64,000 bases of DNA from Blumeriella jaapii (lineage: Eukaryota > Ascomycota > Leotiomycetes > Helotiales > Drepanopezizaceae), in the NCBI GenBank assembly GCA_009599575.1, contig VWND01000076.1:434001-498000 (forward strand). Direction: 5' to 3'. Of this stretch, positions 1 to 11,863 are shown one piece after another. Made by a program: the position numbers and the translations under genes. How positions within the stretch are numbered: position 1 is the stretch's first letter; every line of letters starts with the position of its first letter. A model generated the notes under the pieces. That model had not been told where the DNA came from. It searched no databases and was given only the letters and a program-made list of their open reading frames with translations.

Positions 1-2
1 CC

Positions 3-110
3 AATGCAATTGCCGTCTGCTTGTTTATCGGTGCGATTAGTACGGTGGGCGCAGCTTTCGCGACGAAGAAGTTGAGGACTATGCACAGAGAAAGAAACGC
101 CAAGTACTGA
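3..110 (+). CDS. C-terminal end of a probable membrane protein (partial)
   Basis: The first 35 codons of the window form an open frame that ends in TGA at 108-110 and must start to the left of the window. The translated end has a hydrophobic stretch of about 20 residues rich in Ile, Val, Phe, Gly and Ala (a plausible last membrane segment), followed by a short basic tail (KKLRTMHRERNAKY). This layout is common at the C-terminus of fungal transporters such as MFS permeases, but no family motif is present, so the transporter identity is inference. It is too short to exclude a chance frame. Confidence 0.45.
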   Translation, partial: NAIAVCLFIGAISTVGAAFATKKLRTMHRERNAKY

Positions 111-2794
111 AGGGACAGAGAGTGTATGAGTAAGATGGGCGCCCTGGAGCAATTTGAGTGCTTGGGGGATTTCTGGCAAGTCTTTCTGTTTGGTATTTGG
201 TGCTTGGTCGATTGCTGTGCGAGGGATGTACTGTACTGTAGATGGATAGACTGGGAGGCGTCATTGTCAGACTGCTGGTTTCAATTGAAATGAGTGGTTC
301 TTGGACACATTGTTTCCATGCTTTGATAGTTCTAGACAGCGTAAAGATACTAGTGAGGGGCGCATCGATATGCTTCTTAATTGATGTTGGTTCGTAAACT
401 GGAGATAATTCCGTTCACCGACAACGAAGTGAGCGCTTGTTTCTCTTCTTGGAGATATCGCACATGTAGCGGCACAGTAGATTATGCTGCCGTGCGTGCA
501 TTCGTCCTGCCGAGTCTTGTTGCATGCTGGTCTTACAATCGGAGAGACTAAGCCGATTTGATACTTGCGATCGACAATGGAACATTCTCGGAGAACCAGT
601 GTTCTACAGTACTACATCTACAGCTATTGCCCTGGGTTGACTAGCAGAAATCGAGACAACGATACGATGTAAATAGATGCGTCCGATTTAAGCGAGCGAA
701 AAGGGCTTCCGCCGTTGCCAATAAATCTGGCCACGTTCTAGCGGTGCAATCTTTCGGCTTTGATTGAGAACCAAACTCTGCATCTAGATTGGAGAATTAC
801 CTAAAGACCTTTGTCAAAGGCCACTTCCACAACTAGAAGTCGTAGATTCCTGGGAGTTGATTGCTCGCTTAGCCATAGCAGTCAGAAAAGACTGCCTGTT
901 GAAAGGTGCTAAAGCAACACTAGCTCCTGGGACAGGAACATGACAATTAGTAGTACCTTTCAGCAGTCTATCATCGATCGTGAACTAGAACTTCTCGAGC
1001 TCGTCAATGGCTACCCCGCACTTCGTCTAGCCCGTCAGACGATCCCACCAGCCAGGATGTTGGGAGCTGTTGTCGATCTCTCACTTCCCCGCCACGTGGA
1101 TAATCCAGCGAGGTCAGCCAGGAAGCACCTGTCACAAAGAGCTGCTTCGTCATAATTCTTCACGGCTTTCCGGCCACATCCCAAATCGGAAAATGGATCA
1201 GGTGCCAGCGGAGAAACTTGGACGCGCGATGTTGTCCAAGGTCCAACCAAGCTCCTTCGACCGAGCATCTGTTCCCTGGGTGATGGATGGAGAGAGAGGA
1301 GCTTACGACAACGGGGGAAATTAGGCTGAACTGCTGTACTGTACCAACACGCGGGCCATGATTCCTCGATGGTGCTGAGATATCTGCCGATCGCGGGATT
1401 GTCGAGCTTGAGGCTAAGCTGCGGAGCGAAATTACCGGCTTTATGCAGAGAGACATTCTGGAAGGTGTCAAGACAAGACTAGCTGGATCCCTCGAGCTAT
1501 AGCCAACTATAGCCCACGATAGCCTACACGATGGAGATGCTTGCTTATCGCTAGGTTTTGGGAGGCCGCCGCTGCAAGGCTTTTTTGCTTTACGGGCCGA
1601 AGATGCAGCCACGCTGAAGAGGCGATGCAGCCAGGGCTGCCGCGCTGATAGATGCATGCCAGCCAGCATGCGTAGTTTCCCGTTCGTGCAGCGTTCGGGA
1701 GGGTTCTATGCTGGCTCTGAGGAGTACCAACCGGCAGAAGAGGTCTTCTTGCGCATAGCGTACGCTGTGACTGCTGTCATCTGTTACTGCACTTATGGTG
1801 AACGAGCATAGTATAGGTAAGTACTTTGAGAGTACAGGTACCTGGGGATGCCACTGGTACTGTACTGTCCCTCGACTTGCTCCTGTGGCCACCAAGGCCT
1901 CTGGCTTCTGCTAACTCCATTTGCGTTGCGGAGACGGGGAGAGAAAAGTCAGCTAGCTACCTGGACCTCGAATCTGGACAAAGCTGTACACGTACTGTGT
2001 GTAGGTTTGAACAAGATGTACGATATACTCCGTACGTCTTGCTTCACCGCACGTAGAGTGCTGTACGTTCCGAGGAAATCGATAAGTCGAAACTCAATCT
2101 TCCGCATCTCTCTCCCCCTGACCTGAGTCGACGGTCAGGAAGCTCAGTGACCGAATCATGGCATCATGGTGTCTGTAGTACTCGCCGCTCCATAGCGACG
2201 CGATACTCGCCCCGGCTGCTGTTGTATGTATATGTACGGTATGTACGGTACGGGACCGAACAGGTGTGTGCGGAGGTAACAGACGTCCCGATTGGGGCAA
2301 GTGGCCACCTGCGCCGGACAGACCCCCCCAGGCCAACAACTCCAGGACTCGAGCCCGCACCCGCGCAACCCGCAACCCACAACCCACATCGTCCTTCCGC
2401 TCCTCCTCCTCGCCACGCCACACCACATGTCCCGGCTTCTCTTCACCTACAGCACCTCGGAAAGCGACAATCGCCGAATCGACTCTCCCACAGCGAAGCA
2501 ACCCTTACTGACGAGCAGTCCAAGTCGCCACGGTAAGGCTCCCAGTCGATACGAGGCTGCCTCCCCCCGCGCTGCGCCGTGTCGCCGCGTCTCGAGCACA
2601 AACTCGCCGGCAACGTCCCCTTCTCGGCCGGCACCCTCGGCGCAGGCAGCTTCCAGTCTCGTGGGCGATTGGAATCGCAGCCCTCGTCACGGATGAGTGC
2701 AACATAACCGGCAACCTCTACTCATTGCGTCGCCGCCCGCGCGGCTTGCGAGACAGACCCCCCTCCAACCTCGGGAGCATCAGCGCGCGACAAG
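111..2794. other. Gene-poor interval upstream of creB
   Basis: No open frame here has a recognisable family, a plausible exon series or coding-like composition. The right part (about 2,290-2,790) is C-rich and pyrimidine-rich on the plus strand, as expected for the promoter and leader of creB. Short GTAC-containing simple sequence occurs near 1,800-2,060 and 2,220-2,260. Confidence 0.5.
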
Positions 2795-5277
2795 ATGTCT
2801 GGTCTGTTCAGCAAGCTGAAGAGTTCATCTGTCAGTGGATTCCAGTCCCATCGCACCGCGTCTGCTACGGACTGAGGGCCAATCGTAGTTTCGTTGTGCT
2901 TTTGGCGCGGGCCAGCAGTTTCCAGGACCGAGCTGATTTGGGTTGATCAGGGAACTACAAATCCAGGTGCTTCCTCCGGTTCGAGCAAGAACAAAAAGGA
3001 TGTCGAGACAGAGCCAGATGTCACCCCTCTGGTGAGGATGCTACAGCACGCTGGGCCTATACGCAACGACGGAAGTGACAAGTTCTTCGGGCTAGAAAAT
3101 GTACGTCTTCGAGACCCCCTCCCTGAGCATGGTTAACCCTTTGTAGTTCGGAAATACATGGTTCGTTCACGTGCGGCGTAATGCGAGGTCCAGGGACTAA
3201 TGCCCTCAGTTACTGCAATTCGATTCTTCAAGCGCTATACTATTCAGTCCCGTTCAGAGAACACGTTGTACGATACCCCGCTCGCCCTCCGCTCGATACG
3301 CCGAACGGGCATCCGACAGTTGTCACTCCCGTGAGGGCACCGATACAGAATGGCGGTGCGGTGTCACCTGCCAGCAAACCAAAGGGATTGACCGCGGCTG
3401 AGGCGATGAAGAGGAGAGCGGCAATAAATTCAGGACAACCAGTTCCGGCAACTGCAGGACAGCGGCCAGAGGATAAGCCAGACTCCCCGGAATACAAAAA
3501 AAAGCATGCCATGCTTGCGGGACCTATTTTGGAGCTCACATATGAGAGTGCTAGTCAATACGGTATGGAAGAGTCGACATTCACGGCGCTGAAAGATATA
3601 TTCATGGCGCTGATCGCGAACAATTCTCGGACGGGTGTTCTAAGTCCCCAGAGATTTCTCGAGATTTTCAGGCGGGATAACGAGATGTTTCGGACCGCGA
3701 TGCATCAGGATGCCCACGAGTTCTATGGACTAGTGCTAAATGCAGTGATCTCCAACGTCGAAGAAGACACACAGCGCATACGAGAATTGGGACCGCCAAA
3801 GAGCGAAGAAGGTGCAGCTCAATCCATGAGCAACGCCGTCACGGCGGCAACTTATGCCTCGCAACTAGGATCAGGATCCGGCCTGGCATCTCCAGCAACG
3901 GGATGGGTGCACGATATCTTCGAAGGAGTCTTGACATCAGAGACCAAATGCCTGACCTGCGAAACCGCTTCTCAAAGAGACGAGACCTTTTTGGATCTAT
4001 CTATCGATTTAGAGGAGCATTCTTCAGTCACCTCCTGTCTACGCAAATTCTCAGCCGAGGAAATGCTATGCGAAAGGAACAAATTCCACTGCGACAACTG
4101 TGGCGGTCTCCAAGAAGCGGAGAAACGAATGAAGATAAAACGTTTGCCTAGGATCCTGGCTCTCCACTTGAAACGATTCAAGTATACCGAGGACATGACA
4201 CGTCTACAGAAACTGTTTCACAGGGTCGTCTATCCTTACCACCTTCGGATGTTTAACACGACAGACGACGCCGAGGATCCAGATCGACTCTACGAGCTCT
4301 ATGCTGTCGTCGTACATATTGGTGGCAATGCTTACCATGGCCATTACGTTTCGGTCATCAAGACACAGGACCGAGGATGGCTGCTTTTCGATGATGAGAT
4401 GGTGGAACCTGTTGACAAACATTATGTACGAAACTTCTTTGGTGACAAGCCCGGAATGGCATGCGCCTATGTGTTGTTCTACCAGGAAACCACCGTCGAA
4501 GCTATGCGGAAGGAGCAAGAAGCCGAAGGACTGGCCGAGGTAGCACTAGCGTCGGTCGAGGCTGAAATTGCTCTTGGCCATTCACAGATCAATGGCACCC
4601 ATCCGTCCACCGTATCCAAAGCTATTCCTATTCCAAACTCTTCCGAGGAGGACGGGGACTTGGCATCTTTGAAACATGCTGCTACTGCTCCACTATCTAT
4701 CACGTCTGGAGCGCCAACCCAGGCCTCGACCTCCCACATGATATCTCCTTCACTCCCTAACTTCGAAGCTGCAAAACCGAAGACTAAAGAAGGCAAGGAT
4801 CGCGAGAAGAAAGAGTTGAAGGAAGCTGAAAAGATTCGGAAAGCTACCGAAAAGGCTGCCGAAAAGGAGAAATCCAAGGAGGCGGAGAGGAAAAGAAAGG
4901 AAATGGAGCTCACAAGGAAACACGAGGCTGAGGAAACGAAGAGGGCGGTGGCAGCCAGTAAGCAATCTGCACTGGACGAGGAGGACAGGCGTAAAAAGGA
5001 GAACGTCGACGCGCTGAAAGAAAACGGCCACCACGACAAGGGGGGATTCGGTCTCAGCAATTTAAGTCGAAGTCACAAGCTCAGCAAGAGCATGAGGCGG
5101 AAGAGCTTCGGCTTCTTAAGTGGCAAGAATGGGGATTATAAATCCCCTTCCGCCGACGATTCATGCACCGTCGTCGAGGCGGAATCAGGCCCTTCCACGC
5201 CCGACAAGAACTCAAAGGCGTCGAAGAACCGTACAAGTTTCGGCTTCGGCCGAAAGAAGAGCAGTATGAATCTATGA
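2795..5277 (+). CDS. creB: CreB-type ubiquitin carboxyl-terminal hydrolase (USP12/46 class)
   Basis: Deubiquitinating cysteine protease of the UCH/USP family. In Aspergillus CreB acts with the WD40 protein CreC in carbon catabolite repression. Model: join(2795..2830, 2951..3100, 3147..3160, 3210..5277), 755 residues, close to the usual CreB length. Seen: the Cys box [17 protein letters not shown] at about residues 59-75, with the catalytic Cys codon split TG|T between exons 3 and 4; the QDAHEF box; a zinc ribbon (CLTC, then CDNC); the His box [14 protein letters not shown] and the following FDDEMVEPV; and a C-terminal Lys/Glu-rich coiled coil (about 660-720) ending in a basic Ser-rich tail. 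Exon 3 is only 14 bases. An ATG at 3181 lies inside the last intron and is not the start. Intron 1 uses donor GTCAGT and is the least certain; the other joins are fixed by frame and motif. Confidence 0.9.
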
Positions 5278-6132
5278 TGGAGCTTGGCCCCGGGATTGGA
5301 TCTGTACATTTGAGCGAGCATAAGGGTGGTGCTATTGCGAACAAAATGCCCCGGGATGATCATGCGGGCTATGTATTACTGGTGGCTGTCGCATTTCCAG
5401 ATCTAGTGGGCGTTCACGGAGTATCTTGTTGGAGAAGCGATCGCAGGAAGCTGCGACAGTATAGCTTGCAAGGCACCTTTGGCCGATTAAATGAGCTCCA
5501 GACTCCAGTAGCATATGTACTCAAGTTCGAAGTGGTATTCTCGCTTCCAAATCAAGTTGCCCCAATGTCCTGGGTTTTGTCCGACCATGGACATAGAGCG
5601 AGATTACGGATCTCTCGATACCCTGGTTTCGAGTTCTCTCGACAAGGTGAATTTTCCAACTCCGTTCAATGTCCTAACCGACCATCAACTTTGAGGACGA
5701 TCCACGCTCAATCCGTCAACGGAACTCTCACTCAACCACACTTCGGCAAATGCACAGAAGTACAGGCAAGAGGTACGTATGTGCTGCTCACACACCACAT
5801 TCTCCACCATCTTGCATATCCCGACCCTTCAAACTCCCAGAAACCAAGATCAGATATGGGTATTTCACTTCATTTCCTTTGTATTTTGTCAATGCTGGTC
5901 CATGAAAGGACGCCAGCCTCACAAACAGTCGGTAAGACCATTCCCCCAAACGCCGCGCCAATACCTTGAGATGCCTGTTTTACCGTATCCTCTGCCGAGA
6001 GACCGAACTTCCGCGCCCTTTTTTGACCTCTATTTGCTCATACATCGCTCGTCCCTCCCTAACGCATCTCTTTTCTTGGCCTCCTCTTCCCGGTGCTGGC
6101 GATTGTTCGGAAGTGTAGTATGAAGGGGTGGC
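5278..6132. other. Convergent 3' interval between creB and YOS1
   Basis: About 850 bases between the stop codons of two facing genes. An open frame of 268 codons overlaps the creB end on the same strand, but it has no family features and uses the wrong frame of creB. Nothing else is supported beyond presumed 3' UTRs. Confidence 0.5.
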
Positions 6133-6802
6133 TCACCCCAGGAAGAGCTCGTAGATGATTATCACCGTGTTGATCAGAATCAGAGGTACTGTTTCCGTGG
6201 CGTCAGCTACGTCTTTTCGTCCCGGGACTGTTCCAAGCCAGCCCAGCCACCACCTTGCCTTCACACTGGAGCGTGATGTGTTGGGATGGAAAAAGCATTG
6301 GCAGGAGGAAAGGGGGCGCCGTACTCCTCATCAGCGTCCGCACGCTCGTCATCAGGTTTATGAGTTTGCTCTTGATGCTTGCGTCGCCGCCATGGCTCGT
6401 GCCAAATGCCGGTTCCGCGGCTGTGCTGTTTGACCAGCCGACTGTAAAAGCTGTCAGCGCTTGTCCTTTCCCCTCTCTCTCTCTCTGTCTCTGTGCAGTA
6501 TTGGGATTGTTGAAAGGAAGGAAAGGGGACAGGGGAATGTATACCGCGCGCAAGGAAACGGTCTTCAGACAGGATCGCTATGGCGTTTACGAGGAGCACA
6601 GAGACTACAGCACACACCTGTTAGCATACATCCCGGTGGGGAAAAAGAAAAATGTAATTGGGACAATCTGAGAAGGTTGCGCCGCGCGCAAGTAACAGAT
6701 ATCCTCCTTCCAACAGCATCAAGAGCGTTTTCAGGGAGAGACTTAGCAGGGAGAATGGTAAGACGAACTGTAGATCAGGTTTCCGAACGCAAAGAACATC
6801 AT
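6133..6802 (-). CDS. YOS1: Yos1-like ER-Golgi transport protein
   Basis: Small membrane protein; in yeast Yos1 works with Yip1 and Yif1 in vesicle traffic from ER to Golgi. The gene is cut into four short exons: complement(join(6133..6188, 6325..6441, 6545..6604, 6769..6802)), giving 88 residues, the normal family length. Seen: an N-terminal hydrophobic segment MMFFAFGNLIY followed by SVLLVNAIAILSEDRFLAR, a hallmark of the family; then GWSNS, PAFG, SIKSKLINLMTSVRTLMR; and a second hydrophobic segment ending IIIYELFLG at the stop. All phases agree. The first intron has an unusual donor GTTCGT but an ideal GCTAACA branch site before its TAG acceptor. No exon is longer than 117 bases, so open-frame searches miss it. 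It is divergent from ALG12, about 380 bases apart. Confidence 0.88.
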
Positions 6803-7183
6803 CTTGGCGGTCCTGGTGTGGGAAAGGGGTGCTGGGAGAGTGCGCAACGTGAGGTTGGAGAATATGTTGCCAACCAGCCAGAGCTTTCTTTGGGCAGGAT
6901 GTCGTGCCAAGCATCGAGAGTGAAAGGAGCTCGGACCTTGGACGACGAGGCTATTGCATGAGGCTCTGGACCTCTAGCCGTAGAACAGCTTTCTCTTCTT
7001 CTTTCTAGTTTCTTGTGTATATCTGGGCTGTCTTTTGAGAATTGATCATTCGGAGCGCTTAAAAAGGGATGCGTCTCAATCGTGAAGCTTGAGCTTCTTA
7101 CACGTGGAGCTTGAGCATCAAAGTACCCGGGTTTCTTCCCACCCAGAGCCAAAGAGACAGGGTCTTTATGTTCACAGGTCAAA

Positions 7184-9119
7184 ATGAAAGCCATAGGTAA
7201 GTACTCGATAAGTCTGGCTACACGAGGAAAGAAAGACCATTGACAGGAGCTTCTACAGATGTGATCCTGCTCCCCGTACTTCCTTCGGTCGTCCTCCTCC
7301 ACCTCCTGGTAGCACCCTACACCAAAGTCGAGGAGTCTTTCAACATCCAAGCTACCCACGATATCCTGAACTATGGTGCTCCGTACCCCGGCCAGGATAA
7401 CAGCTTCCTACGAGAAACCTTCGACCATGTCTCTTTTCCCGGAGCCGTACCCCGCACCTCCATTGGAGCTCGTGCACTTGCTGCATTGGGGGCCCCTATA
7501 ATATCTTTCGTCGGAGAGAATTACGCGCAGTTTGCAGTAAGAGCCATATTGGGATTGTATAATGGATTTTCCATGTACAAGTACAGCTCGAGGCTTAGCG
7601 AGGCCTTGGGAAGAGATGTAGGGAGGTGGTACATTCTGTTGCAGGCGAGCCAGTTCCACGTCGTGTTCTATGCGTCGAGGACATTGCCGAACATGTTTGC
7701 TTTTGGGCTTAGTAGGTCTCTATCGTGGAAGTTCATGCCGTATGGAAGTTGCTGATCCTTGTAGCTACATTCGCATTTTCTGCCTTCCTTCCCTCTTCAA
7801 CCGGGGCTTTGGCACGGGAGCAGAGGAGACAGAAATACGGCATACTATTTTTTGTACTCGCTGGGATTGTGTTTCGGTCTGAGGTTGCTCTGTTGCTCGC
7901 ATCGCAACTTTTGTTTTTGTTTGTGACATCGAAGATCTCGCTTAGGATCATCATCACTCAGGGGTTCAGGGCTGCACTGCTCGGCCTGACAGCCACTGTA
8001 TTGCTGGACTCGGTGTTCTGGCAAAAGACGAGGCCGTCATGGCCAGAGCTCGAGGGCTTCTACTTCAACGCCATCCAGGGCAAGTCTTCGGAATGGGGCA
8101 CTTCCCCTTTCCACTACTACTTCACCAATTCTCTACCGCGCCTCCTCCTCAACCCTCTGATCTTTCTCCTCATTCCCGCTGCTCTCGCTCTCCCTTCAGC
8201 ACGACACCCTGCCCGGGACCTCGTTGTCCCTTCGCTCATCTTCATCTCCGCCTTCAGTATCCAGCCGCACAAGGAATCTCGATTCATCATCTACGTCGTT
8301 CCCCCTCTCACGGCTGCTGCGTCCCTCACCGCGTCCTACATCTGGACCCGGCGCGCCAAATCATGGCTCTACAGCCTCGGCTCACTTCTTCTCGTCGGCT
8401 CCATAGCAGCCAGCTTCCTCGCCTCAAGCACCATGCTCTTAATCTCATCCCTCAACTACCCTGGCGGCGAGGCCCTCGCCCAACTCCACGAGCACATCCA
8501 ACGCCAGACTCAGCTCCCGCGCGGCTCCTCTGACAGCCCCGCGAACACCACGCTCAGCATCCACATGGACGTGCTCTCCTGTATGACGGGCGTCACCCGC
8601 TTCCAGCAGCGGCCGAACCTCGCTCCGCACGTGCACCTCAGCTACGACAAGACGGAGAACGCGACGCGGCTCCTCGAGCCCGGCTTCTGGGCTGGCTTTG
8701 ACTACGCGCTCATGGAAAAGCCGGGCAAAGCCATCGGGAAGTGGGACGTCGTCGGCACGGTCTTCGCGTACGCCGGCATCGAGGTGCTGCGGCCCGGAGA
8801 CGGGAGCTCCTTCGGCGAGAGCCTGGAGCGCGTCTACGCCGCCCACAACCTGACCCGGCGCGGGGGCGACGACGGGGCGAGGAGCAGCGAGGAGGTCGAG
8901 AGCCGCGAGGACGAGGCGGACAAGGTCGACCGGGAGGATGAGAGGGCGAGGGAGATCAGGGAGCTGGAGGATCTGAAGGCGAGCCTGACGCTGGAGGAGA
9001 TGGGCCGCTTTGGGACGTTCCGGCTCGTGAGGGACGCCGTGAGGGTTGTCACGGGCGGCTACTGGGTTGGTCCGCGGATGGAGCCGCGGATTAGGATTCT
9101 GAGAAGGGTGAGGGAGTGA
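7184..9119 (+). CDS. ALG12: Dolichyl-P-Man:Man7GlcNAc2-PP-dolichol alpha-1,6-mannosyltransferase
   Basis: ER-membrane glycosyltransferase of family GT22; it adds the eighth mannose to the lipid-linked oligosaccharide used for N-glycosylation. Model: join(7184..7196, 7247..7711, 7765..9119), 610 residues. Seen: near the N-terminus a hydrophobic helix, then PYTKVEESFNIQATHD, the luminal motif diagnostic of Alg12; DHVSFPGAVPRT; repeated membrane segments; FRSEVALLL; and IQPHKESRFIIYVVP. The tiny first exon encodes MKAI plus one base; frame and family both require it. The intron at 7712-7764 restores the conserved FGLTT. Near the C-terminus (about 520-565) there is an acidic, Arg/Glu-rich insert of some 45 residues that may be lineage-specific. 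It shares its upstream region with YOS1. Confidence 0.92.
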
Positions 9120-9889
9120 ACTGCGCAAAGTAGCGTCTCGTACGAAATCATCCCAGGTTTCGGAATTGTGTCTACTACTTTTGATATGACATGCGATAAG
9201 ACACAGATGATAGCACGTCTAGAATCCGGGTTCTGGCTCCTTAACAGGTCATGTGTGACGGGTACTGTAAGTCACTGATACCTTACATCATACCTACCTT
9301 CGCTCAAACGAGCAGCCACGCTACAATACCCATTCCACCCAACAACACAACACAACACAACGCCACCGAACGTCCTCTGTGTATTAACAGTCTCGTCAAA
9401 GACCACAGACCTCCCTTCCAAACCACAAACCTTGCTTTTTCTACCTATTCTTATACGTATTTACACACATAACTACCTACCTACCTACCTACCTACCTAC
9501 CTACCTACCTACCTACCTCTACCCACCCACACATCCACACACATCCACAACCGCCTCACACCGTCAGAACGCATAGTGTAGTCCCAAGCCACCTTCGCCG
9601 TCACCGTCACCGTCACCGTCACCGACCAAGCGCTAAGCATAGCAATCGCCATCGCAGTGACAAGTTTGCCCCGCCCCCATCCCTCCCTCCCTCCTTTCGT
9701 CCCCGCCTCGATCCGAGATCCGAGGGGAGAGTGGCGGAGGAGAAGGAGAACGCGCAGAACGGGTGGGTGGAATGGACGGGCTGGGTAGTAGTAGTAGTAG
9801 TAGTATTGATTAACGTCTAGCGGAGGGCAGCCATAACTCGGTCTGCCTTCCTAGGACCTCCCAGGGGGTACGGAGACGTGCTAAGCTAA
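9120..9889. other. Intergenic simple-sequence region after ALG12
   Basis: No gene seen. The interval contains several simple-sequence tracts: a run of the unit CTAC (about 9473-9518), about four copies of GTCACC near 9598-9625, and a short TAG run near 9785-9806. The rest is C-rich on the plus strand. Confidence 0.55.
9473..9518 (+). repeat. Tetranucleotide tract (CTAC)n
   Basis: About eleven uninterrupted copies of CTAC, read directly. The same or the complementary unit recurs at 10940-10970, 13283-13350 and 34020-34110. Confidence 0.9.
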
Positions 9890-10740
9890 GGATTTAAATA
9901 CAAAATTTGTACGACCCCGAAAGCAGTTCGTTTTAATACAGCTATTGCTGCTGTCGACTACGCTCTTCGCCGCCCTTTGCGATGGTCCGTCAGTAAAAAA
10001 AAAAAAAGTATGAGCGTAAAGCTCTGGGTTTAAACCCAAGGATTGTGCATACGGCACCGGTTAAAAATATGGCCTGTCAATCGCGTGAAAACGCAAACAT
10101 GGTATGACCAATAGGCCTAAAAAGAAAAAAAACAAAAAGCAGACTAGAAACTAAAAGGCCTTCGATGTTTTTGAAGATTACAAAGTATATACGTATTAAA
10201 AGAGTAAAAACCACGATTGGGGAAAAGCTCTTTTAATACGCATATCCCGGGTCTCTGATCCCGCGGTATCGCAGCTCCTTTGTAATTTTGAAAAGCACTT
10301 TCAAAACTTCGAGTTGGCGGCACCGAATTGTTTCTCGAACGCCTGATTTGTACGCGTTTGCAAACGCGTATATTCTACCGGCATCCTTTCCTCCGTCAAA
10401 TATGCTGTCGAGTCGGTTGTGTTCGGTAGGAACGATTATTCGAAGGCGCTGTACCGGGTTTTCGATATTCGAGCTGTCGATTTTTATTTTCCGCCTTTTC
10501 CCTTTAATACAATCCTTCTGGAATTCTCAGTAAATATGCCCTCGTCAGGTAGATCGTAGTTTTTATTATGCGTAGTCGTAAAAATGGCCCGGATCGCCGG
10601 TAAAGAAAATCTCTTCGAAGTCGCCACGTGTCGATTGCTCAATTTTGGCTCTCCCGACACCTTTCGAATGCAACGACGCCCTCCTGCCTCAGGAGAAGAG
10701 CGTCAATTACAGTCGAAAGGGCGGAAGGTTCGTACCAGGC
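9890..10740 (-). mobile_element. Possible degenerate mobile-element relic, family unknown
   Basis: This block differs from its surroundings: it is AT-rich, has A runs (A13 near 10000; A8 near 10128), and uses codons unlike host genes. On the minus strand an open frame of 97 codons without an ATG (10236-10526, stop TAA at 10233-10235) reads like protein, with phrases such as NPVQRLRIIVPTEHNRLDSI and KITKELRYRGIRDPGYAY. A second, shifted minus frame immediately upstream contains DLPDEGIFTENSRRIVLK and stops after GGK. Two adjacent coding-like frames in different phases suggest a decayed coding sequence. An imperfect inverted repeat (CGTATTAAAAGAG near 10190, CTCTTTTAATACG near 10228) lies just beyond it. 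I do not recognise the protein, and I found no terminal repeats or target duplication, so the element call is inference. Confidence 0.4.
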
Positions 10741-11863
10741 ACCACGTACAGGTATTGAGTCTAGCCCGCGAGGTCGTCGTCGACCTCGCACCCCGAGGGG
10801 CGGCTGGACGGGCTGGGTTGCTTGCTGGCGTGAGTTCTACAGTACCTTACTACTGCGTGGTTGTGGGTGCTTGGTGGGTGGAGTGGGCATAGGTAGGCAC
10901 ATGTATAGGTATATACAGTATATCTATAGGTACCATAGGTACCTACCTAGGTAGGTAGGTATGTATGTACAGCATCTGTATATATTTAAACATCCTCGCA
11001 AACCCATTCATTCAAATAAACACACAGTTCTGCATATACAGTACACGCACTATACTCCGTACAACGAATGCACGCATCCAGTCAATCCCCATCACCCGTC
11101 ACCCATCACCCATGATGGTACAGTACTGTACAGAAATGCCACGCCAACCCCCACCCATCCCATCCCCATCCCATGCCATCACGTCTCGTCTCGCGATTTA
11201 CAATACAATACAGTACAGTACAGCACCTCGCCCTCTTCTGCCATTACACTTCTTGTCAAGCTTGGCCTTACAGTATCTAGCCCCAGTCGTGGCCTTTTGC
11301 ACTACAGTACTTGTTTCTTTTCCCCATTCCTCTCAAAACGTTCGGGTCCCCCTGGTTAATCTACTCCATCTACCTACTCAATGCGCTCAAATCTATTCGA
11401 TACTCGATCCCCTCACTCACTCACTCACTCACTCACTCATTCACCCATAAAACGGCTTCAAGTAAAGAAGATGTGTGTGTGTAAAGGTAGTAAGTAAGTA
11501 TAATAAATACTATTCGAATTTCATTCCCAGCTATGGACACCCGCCCCGTGAACCAACCGTGCCATCTACGCATGAAAACAAGACCCGTTGTGTATGCAGA
11601 ATGTCGGTCTCAGACCGTCACCGATGAAACAAACCCATTGGGATTCAATGCCACCCAGAACCCAACCCAGAATTCTCAAAGAGAGAGAAAGAGCGAGAGA
11701 AAAAAAAAGCCAAGTGAAGAGCGCCACGCAACCTATTCCAAACGCCAGTCTATGATATCGCAGAACGCCTTATCCTGTTCCCGAGCCCTGTACCCACCCA
11801 GAAAGAATAGTAGGAGAGAAGAACCCCAGCATCAAGGATCCGGGGTAGAGGGGGAAAAAAACA
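10741..11863. other. Intergenic region with TACC and GTAC simple sequence
   Basis: No gene supported. It holds a short hairpin-forming sequence near 10766-10787 (GCGAGGTCG facing CGACCTCGC), TACC/GGTA palindromic sequence (10925-10965), TACAGTAC/TACTGTAC copies near 11115-11125 and 11200-11225, and a CTCA tract at about 11410-11440. The last few hundred bases are presumably the 3' UTR of the zinc-finger gene. Confidence 0.5.

Noticed and set aside
3181..3209. ATG at 3181 as start of the long creB frame
   Set aside because: It lies inside an intron; the Cys box FGNTCYCNS requires exon 3 (3147-3160) joined to 3210, and the true start is upstream.
5163..5969. 268-codon plus-strand frame after creB
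   Set aside because: Overlaps the creB end in a different frame and shows no domain or coding-like composition.
8445..9128. 227-codon minus-strand frame over the end of ALG12
   Set aside because: Mirror of a GC-rich coding exon; no family features, while the plus strand is clearly ALG12.
10010..10080. Possible tRNA-like or SINE promoter boxes near GGGTTTAAACCC
   Set aside because: No paired A and B boxes at normal spacing and no cloverleaf could be drawn.
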